This document shows positions 44,460 to 52,981 of a stretch of 64,000 bases of DNA, in pieces. A model generated the notes under the pieces. That model saw only the letters and a program-made list of their open reading frames with translations. It was not told the DNA's origin and did not search any database. Origin of the DNA: Actinoallomurus iriomotensis (GTDB lineage Bacteria; Actinomycetota; Actinomycetes; Streptosporangiales; Streptosporangiaceae); contig NZ_BSTJ01000006.1 in NCBI RefSeq assembly GCF_030269445.1, positions 529,564 to 593,563 on the forward strand, in the 5' to 3' direction. Every line of letters starts with the position of its first letter. Position 1 is the stretch's first letter. A program made the translations under genes and the position numbers.

Positions 44460-45146
44460 TCAGGTCTCCAGCACGATGTGCACGGTGTGATGGCCGGTTG
44501 CGGCTGCGGGGATCGCCGGTCGGATCGAGCGGCCGTCGACGGTGCACGAGCGCACCCGGTTGCCGGTGCCGGTCAGGGTGATGTCGAGCGTCGCGTCGCG
44601 ATAGGGCACGCCGTACAGGCTGACGTCGCCCCAGGCTGAAGGCAGGGTCGGGGAGATGCTCACCTGGTCCGTCGCGCGTCGGCGACGCCGTACAGCACCG
44701 CGAAGGCGAGGCCGGCGCCTTCCTGGGACGGATCGAGTTCGCCGGCGCGGGTGTCGCCGCCATGGATGAGATAACCGTAGCTGCCGGGATCCTCACGCCA
44801 GAGGTGACGGTTGATCGCCTGCCGCAGCGCCTGCGCGTCGTTCCGGTACCCACGGGCCTCGCCGGACCGGCCCACCTGGTCGGCCTGGGGTCGCGTAGAC
44901 GGTGTTGATGCCGATCAGCCCCGTCAGCGCCGCATCGTAGAGCCTGCCCAGCGAGTTCTGCCGACCGGCGTCGCGGAAGGACAGCGCGGGCATGCTGAAC
45001 TCCACCCTGCGTTCCCGGCCGGTGGGGGGTGATTCGGCCGCGGCGGCGTGACTCTGGGGGCGCAGTACGGTGGCCGCTGCGATCGTTCCGTTCGCGGACA
45101 GGAACGCGCGTCGGGAGGTTCCTTGACTCTGATCGGAGTGCGACAT
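44460..45146 (-). pseudogene. Degraded Tat-exported glycoside hydrolase
   Basis: From GTG at 45146 the frame begins with a twin-arginine signal (TSRRAFLSANGTIAAATVL) and the start of a glycosidase (RVEFSMPALSFRDAGRQNSLGRLYDAALTGLIGINTVYA). It then breaks. A second frame gives ALRQAINRHLWREDPGSYGY and LDPSQEGAGLAFAVLYGVADA, and a third gives SAWGDVSLYGVPYRDATLDITLTGTGNRVRS up to the stop at 44460. These parts fit one family of (alpha/alpha)6-barrel glycosidases of about 700–800 residues. Most of the catalytic domain is deleted and two frameshifts remain. Confidence 0.75.
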
Positions 45147-45262
45147 GCGCGGATGTTATGACAACGTTGTCAGCCCCGAATAGCCCTTAAATCGGGATCA
45201 TTTTGCCAATTCCGGAAGCTTCCGGAGCAAAGCACTCACGGGAGATGGCCCCCAGCGCCTGC

Positions 45263-46828
45263 TCAGCACGTGAGCGACCGCTGGATCGGGTGGCGCCGGA
45301 GCAGGGCGCGGGCCTGTGCACGGGACAGGTTGAGGCCGGTCCATGAGTCGCCGTGCTGGAGGGCGTCGGCGAGGTGGTGCAAGGCGCAGGAGCGCTGTGG
45401 CTCGGGCAGGCGGTCGAGGGCGGGGGCCGCGTCGGCGGACAGGCCGGACAGGTAGGCGAGGTCGGCTTTGCCGGTGTGTCGGAAATGGTGTACGTCACGG
45501 GCGGCGATGAAACCGTCCGGGTTGAGCAGGCCCAAAGCCAGCAGGCCGATCGCTCCGCTCGTGGCGATCGCGCGGGGCAGCCAGGTCGCCCTGAGGTTGA
45601 TGCCGGCGATGGCGATGAGCACGATGACCAGACCCATCCAGAGCTCGAAGGCATGCACCCACAGTCGCAGCCTGGTCCAGCCGTACGCCTCCTCGTAGAG
45701 GTACAGCCGGCGCAGTGCCACCGCGACGATCACCAGGGTCAGCGTGCACAGCAGGCCGAGGAGTGTGCGGACGGTGGTGCGGTCCGTCCGGTTCTTCATC
45801 GGGGCGTATCTGACGGCGACGGCCACGACCATCAGGACCAGGCCGGTGACGATCAGAAGCTGCCAGAAGCCCTGCCTGGCGTACTCCGCGTACGACAGGC
45901 CGGTGGACCGCAGCAGGCGGTCCTTGTCGGAGGTCAGCAGCACGTCGGCCTGGACCGCGACGAAGCCGAGAAACAGCAGGTCGAGCGCTGCGATCGGGAC
46001 GACCCAGGGAGCACGGCCGACGTGGGAGGCCGCGGGCAGCCGGTTGAACCGTGGCGGGGCGACGGCGAGGAATGCTCCGGTCAGGACGGTGGCGGTGATA
46101 CAGCCGAAGATGAGGACGCGTAGGAGCAGCGGCCCCACCGAAAGATCGGGAATCAGCCCGCTGATGGCCCGGCTGAACGCGACGTCCGCAGTGGCGAACA
46201 GCGCGCCGAACACCCCGAGCAGCGTGCCGGCGATGAGGAGGGAGCCGACCATTCGCCGGGTCGGCCGCCTCCCGGCTCCCGCGAGCCCGGCCAGGCCGCG
46301 ACCCGCCCAGGGCACCGAGTGCGGGGCGGCCAGCAGGAGCGCGAACCCCCCGCCGAGCAGATCGATCCAGGAGCGACCGCCGGTAAGGGCGTACGAGCCG
46401 AGCGGGACGGCCAGCGTGATCGCCAGGGCGGTCACCCAGCCGACGTCCACCAGAGCGGGCAGCGCCAGCAGCGCGACCGCGAGCGCGCCGAACGCCAGCG
46501 ACGTACGGCTACGGCGAGCCACCGGGAACAGCGTGGCCAGCATGGCCACCCCCACGATCAGCACGTTCAGGCCCGGTCGTCCGGGGAAACACATCGCGGC
46601 CAGCGTTCCCGCCACCGCCGCCCCGGCCGCCGTCGCCGCAGAGACCGGCCGTGGTGCCTTGGGCCACTCCACCAGCAGCGGCCGGATCGGTGGCCGGACG
46701 GCCGGCTCGGACCAGGCCACCCTGGACGGCATGGGCGGAACCGGGCCGGCATGGGCCTGGTCGGGCTGTTTCCACGGGGGCGGCGCGGATGAGGAATGTG
46801 GCCCAGGGGGTGGCGGGAGATCGGTCAT
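45263..46828 (-). CDS. DUF4173-type polytopic membrane protein, coupled to the two-component system
   Basis: 521 residues from ATG at 46828, which overlaps the kinase stop (ATGA). A proline-rich cytoplasmic N-terminus (about 75 residues) is followed by roughly twelve hydrophobic helices. The conserved TGLSYAEYARQGFWQLL and YEEAYGWTRLRLWVHAFELWMG are typical for DUF4173 as I recall it. The C-terminal 100 residues are soluble (SGLSADAAPALDRLPEPQRSCALHHLADAL). Function unknown. The translational coupling suggests that it works with, or signals to, the kinase. Confidence 0.75.
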   Translation of the reverse strand: MTDLPPPPGPHSSSAPPPWKQPDQAHAGPVPPMPSRVAWSEPAVRPPIRPLLVEWPKAPRPVSAATAAGAAVAGTLAAMCFPGRPGLNVLIVGVAMLATLFPVARRSRTSLAFGALAVALLALPALVDVGWVTALAITLAVPLGSYALTGGRSWIDLLGGGFALLLAAPHSVPWAGRGLAGLAGAGRRPTRRMVGSLLIAGTLLGVFGALFATADVAFSRAISGLIPDLSVGPLLLRVLIFGCITATVLTGAFLAVAPPRFNRLPAASHVGRAPWVVPIAALDLLFLGFVAVQADVLLTSDKDRLLRSTGLSYAEYARQGFWQLLIVTGLVLMVVAVAVRYAPMKNRTDRTTVRTLLGLLCTLTLVIVAVALRRLYLYEEAYGWTRLRLWVHAFELWMGLVIVLIAIAGINLRATWLPRAIATSGAIGLLALGLLNPDGFIAARDVHHFRHTGKADLAYLSGLSADAAPALDRLPEPQRSCALHHLADALQHGDSWTGLNLSRAQARALLRRHPIQRSLTC

Positions 46829-47865
46829 GACGATCCTCCGGGAGGTTGCGGAAGTACGACGCGGATGAAGCAGCCGGTCGGGGAGTCGGCCACGGCGATC
46901 TGTCCGCCGTGCAGGTCCACCGCCCAGCGGGCGATGGCGAGTCCGAGGCCGGTTCCGCCCCCAGGGGAACCGACCTGCGAGGCGGAGCCTCGGGAGAAGC
47001 GTTCGAAGACCCGTCCCCGTTCTTCGGCCGGGATACCGGGGCCCTCGTCCCGTACCTGCAGGAGAAGCGCGTCGGCCTGCGGCCTGGCGGTCACCGTGAC
47101 CGCGCCGCCGGGCGGGCTGTGCCGGGCCGCGTTGTCGAGCAGGTTGGCGACGACCTGGTGCAGACGGTCGCGGTCCGCGCGGACGGTGAGACCGGCGTCG
47201 GCCCGTACCGTGAAGACCGGATCGGGATGGGCGGCCTTGGCGTCCGCGACGGCGGCCTCGAGGAACGGGCCGATCTCGAAGCACGCCAGGTCCAGAGAGA
47301 CCGCGCCGGCCTCGACACGGGACAGGTCCAGTAGCTGGGTGACCAGGCGGCCGAGGCGTTCGGTCTGCGCCAGGGCTCCTTCGATCACCTCCGAGGTGGC
47401 GGGGGTGATGCCGTCCGCGACGTTCTCCAGGACCGCACGCAGGGCGGTGATGGGAGTGCGAAGCTCATGGGACACGTTCGCGACGAATTCCCGGCGGTGT
47501 TGTTCCACCTCGGCGAGGTCGGCGGCCATCCGGTTGAAGGCCCGGCCCAGCTCGCCGACCTCGTCCCGAGAGGTCGCCCGCACCCGGCGGCGGTAGTCGC
47601 CACGCGCCATCGCCCGGGCCGCGGCCGTCATCTCGCGCAACGGCGAGGTCATACCGTGCGCCAGGATCTGGGTCACCAGGACGGAGATCAGCAGCGCGAC
47701 GGGCAGCGTGATCCGGCCCCGGAACCCCAGGCCGTACCCCCACACCATCATCAGCCCACCGACGCAGGCGTTGCAGACGGCCAGGAGACCGAGCTTGATC
47801 TTGATGGACCGCATCGGGTCCAGGGGCCGGGGCAACGCCGTCCACAACCGCCGGAGGAGATTCAT
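46825..47865 (-). CDS. Sensor histidine kinase
   Basis: 346 residues from ATG at 47865, overlapping the response-regulator stop. Two N-terminal helices (LGLLAVCNACVGGLMMVWGYGLGF and LPVALLISVLVTQILAHG) leave almost no extracellular loop, so the sensor is membrane-embedded. A HAMP domain follows (PLREMTAAARAMARGDYRRRV), then the phospho-acceptor VANVSHELRTPI near residue 130. The ATPase boxes N (VVANLLDNAARHS), G1 (DEGPGIP) and G2 (GGTGLGLAIA) complete it. It phosphorylates the co-encoded OmpR-type regulator. Confidence 0.93.
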   Translation of the reverse strand: MNLLRRLWTALPRPLDPMRSIKIKLGLLAVCNACVGGLMMVWGYGLGFRGRITLPVALLISVLVTQILAHGMTSPLREMTAAARAMARGDYRRRVRATSRDEVGELGRAFNRMAADLAEVEQHRREFVANVSHELRTPITALRAVLENVADGITPATSEVIEGALAQTERLGRLVTQLLDLSRVEAGAVSLDLACFEIGPFLEAAVADAKAAHPDPVFTVRADAGLTVRADRDRLHQVVANLLDNAARHSPPGGAVTVTARPQADALLLQVRDEGPGIPAEERGRVFERFSRGSASQVGSPGGGTGLGLAIARWAVDLHGGQIAVADSPTGCFIRVVLPQPPGGSS

Positions 47866-48548
47866 GGTGTGGTCTCCAAGGCGTAGCCGACGCTGTGGAC
47901 GGTACGGATGAGGTCCGCGCCGAGCTTTCGGCGCAGCGCCTTGATGTGGCTGTCGACCACCCGGGTTCCGGAGCCGTCGGCCCAGTCCCACACCTGTTCG
48001 AGCAGGACCGCCCGGGTCAGCACGGTCCCCGGTGTACGGGCCAGGATGTCGAGCAGTGCGTACTCGGTGGGCGTGAGGTGCACGGGGACCCCGTCCACCG
48101 CGACCTTGCGGGCGGCCCGGTCGATCTCCAGCGGACCGAGCCGTACGACGTCCCGGACGGGGGCCGCTGCCGCCAGCGCGGCGGCGTGTTCCACCCGGCG
48201 CAGCAGCGTCCGGACCCGAGCCGTCAACTCGCGCATGCTGAAGGGCTTGGTCAGATAGTCGTCGGCTCCCACCGCCAGCCCGACGAGCAGATCGGTCTCA
48301 TCGTCCCGCGCGGTCAGCATCAGGACCGGGACCGGCCGTTCGGCCTGGATGCGACGGCAGACCTCCAGCCCGTCCAGGCCGGGCAGCATGAGGTCGAGGA
48401 GCACCAGATCGGGGCCGTACGCCCGAAACTCTTCGACCGCGGCCGGGCCGTCGGCCACCACCCGCACCTCGAAGCCTTCGGCACCCAGGCGGGCGGCGAC
48501 CGCCTGGGCGATCGTGGGCTCGTCCTCGACCACAAGGATCCGTTGCAT
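47862..48548 (-). CDS. OmpR/PhoB-family response regulator
   Basis: 228 residues from ATG at 48548. The receiver domain has the acidic pocket ILVVEDEP, the phospho-acceptor aspartate in LVLLDLMLPGLDG near residue 51, T in LMLTA and K in DDYLTKPF. The C-terminal winged helix (LTPTEYALLDILARTPG, then SGTRVVDSHIKALRRKLG) is complete. It is the first gene of a three-gene overlapping operon with the kinase and the DUF4173 protein. Confidence 0.95.
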   Translation of the reverse strand: MQRILVVEDEPTIAQAVAARLGAEGFEVRVVADGPAAVEEFRAYGPDLVLLDLMLPGLDGLEVCRRIQAERPVPVLMLTARDDETDLLVGLAVGADDYLTKPFSMRELTARVRTLLRRVEHAAALAAAAPVRDVVRLGPLEIDRAARKVAVDGVPVHLTPTEYALLDILARTPGTVLTRAVLLEQVWDWADGSGTRVVDSHIKALRRKLGADLIRTVHSVGYALETTP

Positions 48549-48730
48549 GACCGCGAGACTAGAAGCCCGTCGCGGAGACCACGCGGACGATCTGTGGGGA
48601 TTCTGTGAAGATTGCGTCCGTCGCCGCTGCGCAGATGCCGGCCCAGGAGATCACCAGGTCACCGCCGAGGCCGGAGAGGATCTGCAGCTTCCCGGTCCTA
48701 GCGGATGATCATGTCAATTCCGGCGTCGGC

Positions 48731-49681
48731 TCACGTGAGGTCCGCGCTCGGGTCGAGGCCGGTCAGGTCGACGGTGGCGGTCCACAGGCGCGCCGCGAGT
48801 GCGGCGTCGGCCAGGTGACCTTGGACGGGTTCGAGAACGGGCAGGCCGCGGATCCCGAACATCCGGGGTCCCCAAAGCTGGCCACCGCGCACAGACGGGT
48901 CGAGGGCGGCCCGGACGGCGGGCCAGGCGGCAGCCTCCTTGCCCTGCAGGAGGAGGCCGGCGGGCAGGGCGCGCAGCCGTTCGCCGGTGGTTCGGACGTG
49001 GACCGGCGGGCGTGACGGGGTGAGGGAGTCGAGTGCGCCGCCGGGGTGGGTGACCACACTCAGCGTCGTGCTGCCGGCCGCGCGCAGGCGGCGATCGAGT
49101 TCGAAGCCGAACAGCATCTGCGCGAGTTTGGACCGTGCGTAGGTGCGCTTCGGCCGGTAATCGTGGGTGCTCTGCAGATCGTCGAGGTCCAGGCTCTCGG
49201 ACTTCGCCGTGAAACTGCCGGTGGTGACGATGCGGCTCGCGGGTGTCGCCGTCAGCAGGGGCGCGAGCCGCGCGATCAGCGCGAAGTGGCCCAGATGGTT
49301 GGTGGCGAACATCAGTTCGTTGCCGTCCCTGGACTCGCGACGTGGCGGCTGGTCGAGCAGCACGCCGGCGTTGCAGACGACCGCGTCCAGCCGTTCCAGC
49401 CGCAGGGCGTCCGCGGAGGCTTTGAGCGAGGAGAGATCGGCGAGGTCCAGACGGACGTGACGAACGTGTGCGCCGAGGACGCGGGACTGAATCGACACCT
49501 GTGCGGCCTCGGCCTTGGCGGGGTCCCGGCTGGCGAGGATGACGGTGGCGCCGGTGGCGGCGAGCTGCTCGGCGACGAAGTATCCGATGCCCGCGTTGCC
49601 GCCGGTGACGAGGAAGTTCTTGCCCTCGGCGCGCGGCAGGCGCCGTACGTCCCAGGGGGCTGGACTGCGGAGGGAGGACAT
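48731..49681 (-). CDS. Short-chain dehydrogenase/reductase
   Basis: 316 residues from ATG at 49681, behind GGAGCC. TGGNAGIG near residue 23 binds NAD(P), NAG is found in VVCNAGVLLD, and YARSK near residue 178 is the active site (YxxxK). NHLGHFALIARL places it with the retinol-dehydrogenase-like SDRs. It is divergent from a TetR gene, with an inverted repeat over both promoters, and is probably its target. Confidence 0.9.
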   Translation of the reverse strand: MSSLRSPAPWDVRRLPRAEGKNFLVTGGNAGIGYFVAEQLAATGATVILASRDPAKAEAAQVSIQSRVLGAHVRHVRLDLADLSSLKASADALRLERLDAVVCNAGVLLDQPPRRESRDGNELMFATNHLGHFALIARLAPLLTATPASRIVTTGSFTAKSESLDLDDLQSTHDYRPKRTYARSKLAQMLFGFELDRRLRAAGSTTLSVVTHPGGALDSLTPSRPPVHVRTTGERLRALPAGLLLQGKEAAAWPAVRAALDPSVRGGQLWGPRMFGIRGLPVLEPVQGHLADAALAARLWTATVDLTGLDPSADLT

Positions 49682-49719
49682 CGTCCGGCTCCTTGGGTTG
49701 ATGGCCGATGAAACCTGAA

Positions 49720-49752
49720 CTGAGTCCAAAACTATAATCGCTATGGATTCAG
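49720..49752. promoter_or_regulatory. Divergent promoter with TetR-type inverted repeat
   Basis: CTGAGTCC (49720–49727) and GGATTCAG (49745–49752) form an inverted repeat with one mismatch and 17 bases between. Inside is TATAAT at 49733–49738, a good -10 for the rightward TetR gene. The other strand reads TATAGT over nearly the same bases, a fair -10 for the leftward SDR gene. A bound repressor would block both. Confidence 0.7.
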
Positions 49753-49783
49753 ATGCGTTCTAGGGTACAGCTACGATGGAGAG

Positions 49784-50359
49784 ATGCCGACGACCGGGCG
49801 CCGTGAGCGCAAGAAGGCACAGACCCGCCGGGCGTTGTCGGAGGCCGCGTTGCGGCTGTTCAGCGAGCACGGGTATGACGGGGTCACCGTCGCTCAGATC
49901 GCCGACGAGGCGGACGTGTCCATCGCCACCCTCTTCGCGCACGTGCCGGACGGCAAAGAAGCGCTGATCTTCGACGACGGCGCCGAACGACGCGTCTGGC
50001 TGGTCGCCGCGGTCCGCGATCGGCCCTCTGGCCAGTCAGTACTGGAAGCCCTGCGCCGCTGCATGGCAGCCCGGGGACCCTTCACCGACGATTTGTCGCC
50101 CGAACTGCGGCACAAGCGCGACCTGATCGTCCGTACACCCGCCCTGCGGGAGTACTCACGCAAGCTCTGGATAGCCGGCGAAGGAGCCCTGGCCGAGGCG
50201 ATCGCCTCCGAGAGCGGCCGGGACCCCTCCGACATGACCGTCCGCGCGCTCGCCCGCTACGTCCTGGAGATCCCCGAACTCGCGGGCGCGGAACCCGACC
50301 CCCTGGCCGCGCTGAACGCCATCTTCGACCTCCTCGAAGCCGGCTGGGGCGGTGGATAG
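49784..50359 (+). CDS. TetR-family regulator
   Basis: 191 residues from ATG at 49784. The helix-turn-helix is at residues 10–55 (TRRALSEAALRLFSEHGYDGVTVAQIADEADVSIATLFAHV). The C-terminal domain carries MTVRALARYVLEIPELA, typical of TetR_C_17-like members. It is divergent from the SDR gene and probably autorepressed through the repeat at 49720–49752. Confidence 0.9.
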   Translation: MPTTGRRERKKAQTRRALSEAALRLFSEHGYDGVTVAQIADEADVSIATLFAHVPDGKEALIFDDGAERRVWLVAAVRDRPSGQSVLEALRRCMAARGPFTDDLSPELRHKRDLIVRTPALREYSRKLWIAGEGALAEAIASESGRDPSDMTVRALARYVLEIPELAGAEPDPLAALNAIFDLLEAGWGGG

Positions 50360-50437
50360 TGTCGACATCGGCGAGTCCGCACCGACGTCCCAGTCGAGCG
50401 ACGGAGCGGCCGTCGTACGAGACGAGAGCTGACAGCC

Positions 50438-50830
50438 ATGAAGTACGTGATCCTCATCCACTCCAATCCGCAGCCGTGGGGGCACCCCACCAGCGACTAC
50501 CTCGCCGCTCACCAGGGACTGCCCGACGACGTGCGCAAGCGGCTGAACGCCGAGTTCGAGCAGGTGATGTCCGAACTGCAGGCCAACGGCGAACTGATCG
50601 GCGGCGAGGCGCTCGGCGACCCCGCGGCCGCACGGCTGTACCGGTGGCAGGACGGCTCCCCGCTGGCGAGCGACGGCCCGTACTCGGAGGCCAAGGAGCA
50701 CCTGGCCGGGTTCTTCCTCGTCGATGTCGAGAGCCGGGCTCGCGCGGAAGAGGTCGCCGCGAGGTTCGCCGGCCCCGGAGAGACGGTGGAACTGCGGCCG
50801 GCGATGTGGCCGGGCGGCGACGACCAGTAG
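50438..50830 (+). CDS. DGPF/YCII-domain protein, partner of the ECF42 sigma factor
   Basis: 130 residues from ATG at 50438. The ferredoxin-like YCII fold starts with MKYVILIHSNP. It includes LYRWQDGSPLASDGPYSEAKEHLAGFFLVDVESRARAEEVAARF, where DGPY stands for the DGPF signature and is followed by ExKEhlaGff. It lies 18 bases before an ECF sigma gene with a C-terminal extension. DGPF proteins are the regular neighbours and regulon members of ECF42 sigma factors. Biochemical function unknown. Confidence 0.88.
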   Translation: MKYVILIHSNPQPWGHPTSDYLAAHQGLPDDVRKRLNAEFEQVMSELQANGELIGGEALGDPAAARLYRWQDGSPLASDGPYSEAKEHLAGFFLVDVESRARAEEVAARFAGPGETVELRPAMWPGGDDQ

Positions 50831-50848
50831 CGATCTCAGGCAGATCGT

Positions 50849-52090
50849 ATGGTGCAGCGGACACTCGCGGACGTGTGGCGTCGGGAGGCGCCACACGTCC
50901 TCGGCGCGCTCCTGCGGAGGTACGGCGACCTCGGCGACTGTGAGGACGCGGCCCAGGAAGCCGCGGAGGCCGCTGCTTCTCAGTGGCCCGTCGACGGGGT
51001 TCCGGACAATCCGAGGGCGTGGCTGATCCGGGTCGCGTCGCGGCGCCTGATCGACCGGACGCGGGCCGAGTCGGCCCGCGCCCGCCGCGAGGCGCTGGAC
51101 CTGGCACGACGGCCGGATGACGCCGACGTGGCGCCTGGAGCGGACGAGGTCCCCGGCACCGAGGTCGACGACACGACCCGCCTGCTCTTCCTGTGCTGTC
51201 ATCCCGCGCTGAGCAGGCCGTCGCAGGTGGCGCTCAGCCTGCGGGCGGTGGCCGGGTTGAGCGTGGCGCAGATCGCGGCCGCGTATCTGGTGCCGGTCCG
51301 CACGATGACCCAGCGCCTCAGCCGCGCCCGTGCGACGCTGCGTGACGCGGGCGCACGGTTCGCGATGCCGTCGGATGAGGAACTGCCGGCCCGGGTCGCG
51401 GCCGTGCTCGACGTCTGCCATCTGGTGTTCACGGAGGGCTACACGCGCACCTCCGGCGAGACACTGGTCGACGTCGAGCTCGCCGAGGAGGCGATCCGGC
51501 TCACCCGTCAGGTGCACGTCGCACTGCCCGACCACGACGAGGCGACCGGCGCGTTGGCGCTGATGCTGCTGACGCACGCGCGGCTGCCGGCGCGGACCGA
51601 CTCTGCCGGTGATCTGGTGCCGCTGGCCGAGCAGGACCGCTCCCGCTGGCGGCGCGGTCTGATCGCCGAGGGCGTCGCGCTGTTGGAGGAGACACTGCCG
51701 CGGGGGCACGTCGGCCGTTACCAGCTCCAGGCGGCGATCGCCGCGGTCCACGCGGAGGCATCGACCTACCAGGCCACCGACTGGATGCAGATCAGCGTCC
51801 TCTACGACATGCTGAGCCGAGTCGCTCCCGCCCCGACCGTGACGCTCAACCATGCCGTCGCCGTCGCGATGGCCCACGGCCCGACGGTCGGCCTGGCCCT
51901 GCTCGATCCCCTGCTGACCGAGCCCGCGATGCGGCGGCATCACCGGCTGTACGCCGTGCGTGCCCATCTGCTGGAGCTGAACGGCGAAGTGGAGGCCGCG
52001 GCGGAGAATTACCGGCGGGCCGCGCAGGTGACGACGAGCCTGCCGGAGCAGCGCTATCTCAACCGGCGACTGCGCCGGCTAGGCCGGTGA
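50849..52090 (+). CDS. ECF sigma factor of the ECF42 group
   Basis: 413 residues from ATG at 50849. Sigma-2 covers about residues 8–75 (HVLGALLRRYGDLGDCEDAAQEAAEAA, then PRAWLIRVASRRLIDRTR). Sigma-4 covers about 115–165 (LSLRAVAGLSVAQIAAAYLVPVRTMTQRLSRAR). A 230-residue helical C-terminal extension follows (LDVCHLVFTEGYT, then AEEAIRLTRQV), as in ECF42, where the extension replaces an anti-sigma factor. The upstream DGPF gene supports this. Its last 12 bases overlap the convergent MerR gene. Confidence 0.92.
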   Translation: MVQRTLADVWRREAPHVLGALLRRYGDLGDCEDAAQEAAEAAASQWPVDGVPDNPRAWLIRVASRRLIDRTRAESARARREALDLARRPDDADVAPGADEVPGTEVDDTTRLLFLCCHPALSRPSQVALSLRAVAGLSVAQIAAAYLVPVRTMTQRLSRARATLRDAGARFAMPSDEELPARVAAVLDVCHLVFTEGYTRTSGETLVDVELAEEAIRLTRQVHVALPDHDEATGALALMLLTHARLPARTDSAGDLVPLAEQDRSRWRRGLIAEGVALLEETLPRGHVGRYQLQAAIAAVHAEASTYQATDWMQISVLYDMLSRVAPAPTVTLNHAVAVAMAHGPTVGLALLDPLLTEPAMRRHHRLYAVRAHLLELNGEVEAAAENYRRAAQVTTSLPEQRYLNRRLRRLGR

Positions 52091-52891
52091 GACGCGGAAG
52101 ATCGGCCAGCCGACCTCGGTGCGCCATGAGTCCGGGTCGGGGTCGTCGCGCGGCCCCACGAGGTACGTCTCGTGTACCGGGCCGTCGACGACGAGGGCGT
52201 GGTCGGTGACGTAGGCGCCGAGCCGTCCGTACGTCACGTCGATGTCGTCATGCGGCCCGGGATGCACGGTGACGGCGAGTTCGACGGCCGGCAGGATGAC
52301 CGGCCGTACACGGCCGACGGCCGGCGGCTCCGTGATCGGACGATAGATCAAGACGTCACCGCGGCCGTCGGTGAACAACTCGCCCGCGTACCTGCCTCCC
52401 GGCGGTCCGGTCACCCGCCGTCCGGCCAGCGCGGCGTCGAGTTCGTCCATGGCCGTGTCGTACCACTCCAGCACCCGCGCCCGGTCGACCGTCTCTCCGA
52501 CGGCGGCCACCGTCATCGGCGGCGCCGACCGCAGTTCGACGTCCAGCCGTCCCGGCTCCGGGCGCAGCAGTCGCCGGAGCGACGTCACGGCCATCCTGGT
52601 CCGGTCCAGCTCGGATTCCAGCCGGCTCAGATGCGCGGCGACCAGGGACGCGCGGGCATCCGGGTCCGTCGCGTCCATCACCTCGCGAACCTCGCGCAAC
52701 GGCATGTCCAGCTCGCGCAGCCGGTGGATGACCTGCGCGGCGGGAATCTGCTCGCTGGTGTAGTAGCGGTATCCGCTGTCCGGATCGACGACGGCCGGTT
52801 CGAGCAGGCCCCGCTCGTGATATCGGCGCAGCGTACGGACGCTCAGACGAGTGATCTGCGCGAACTCGCCGATGGTGAGACCGGGTCGCAT
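52079..52891 (-). CDS. MerR-family regulator with GyrI-like effector domain
   Basis: 270 residues from ATG at 52891. The MerR DNA-binding domain is at residues 4–70 (LTIGEFAQITRLSVRTLRRYHERGLLEPAVVDPDSGYRYY). A dimerising coiled coil follows (residues 80–115), then a GyrI-like effector-binding domain (MTVAAVGETVDRARVLEWYDTAMDELDAAL). It resembles multidrug-responsive BmrR/TipA-type activators. Two near-identical operators lie in the 90-base gap to the SnoaL gene. Confidence 0.9.
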   Translation of the reverse strand: MRPGLTIGEFAQITRLSVRTLRRYHERGLLEPAVVDPDSGYRYYTSEQIPAAQVIHRLRELDMPLREVREVMDATDPDARASLVAAHLSRLESELDRTRMAVTSLRRLLRPEPGRLDVELRSAPPMTVAAVGETVDRARVLEWYDTAMDELDAALAGRRVTGPPGGRYAGELFTDGRGDVLIYRPITEPPAVGRVRPVILPAVELAVTVHPGPHDDIDVTYGRLGAYVTDHALVVDGPVHETYLVGPRDDPDPDSWRTEVGWPIFRVSPA

Positions 52892-52906
52892 GACAACACT
52901 CTGCAC

Positions 52907-52926
52907 CCTCTCCCCGGGAGAGGGTC
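52907..52926 (-). promoter_or_regulatory. MerR-type promoter/operator of the MerR gene
   Basis: Reading leftward, TTGACC (52926–52921) is followed 19 bases later by CAGAGT. The spacer contains the inverted repeat CCCTCTCC/GGGAGAGGG. A 19-base spacer with a palindrome is the mark of MerR-regulated promoters, so the gene is probably autoregulated. Confidence 0.75.
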
Positions 52927-52944
52927 AACGCGGCCCGGCCGGAC

Positions 52945-52975
52945 TTGACCCTCTCCCAAGGAGAGACCGCACGGT
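52945..52975 (+). promoter_or_regulatory. MerR-type promoter/operator of the SnoaL gene
   Basis: TTGACC at 52945–52950 is followed by CTCTCCCAAGGAGAG and, after 19 bases, by CACGGT. The half-site TTGACCCTCTCCC is the same as in the leftward operator. Transcription would start next to the ATG at 52982, giving a leaderless mRNA. Confidence 0.75.
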
Positions 52976-52981
52976 GGCCTC

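Noticed and set aside
44398..44639. Plus-strand frame over the glycosidase remnant
   Set aside because: It is the complement of recognisable glycosidase sequence and has no domain of its own.
48549..48730. Short frame beginning at 48605 between the response regulator and the SDR gene
   Set aside because: No ribosome site or domain; it enters the SDR gene on the opposite strand as a shadow frame.
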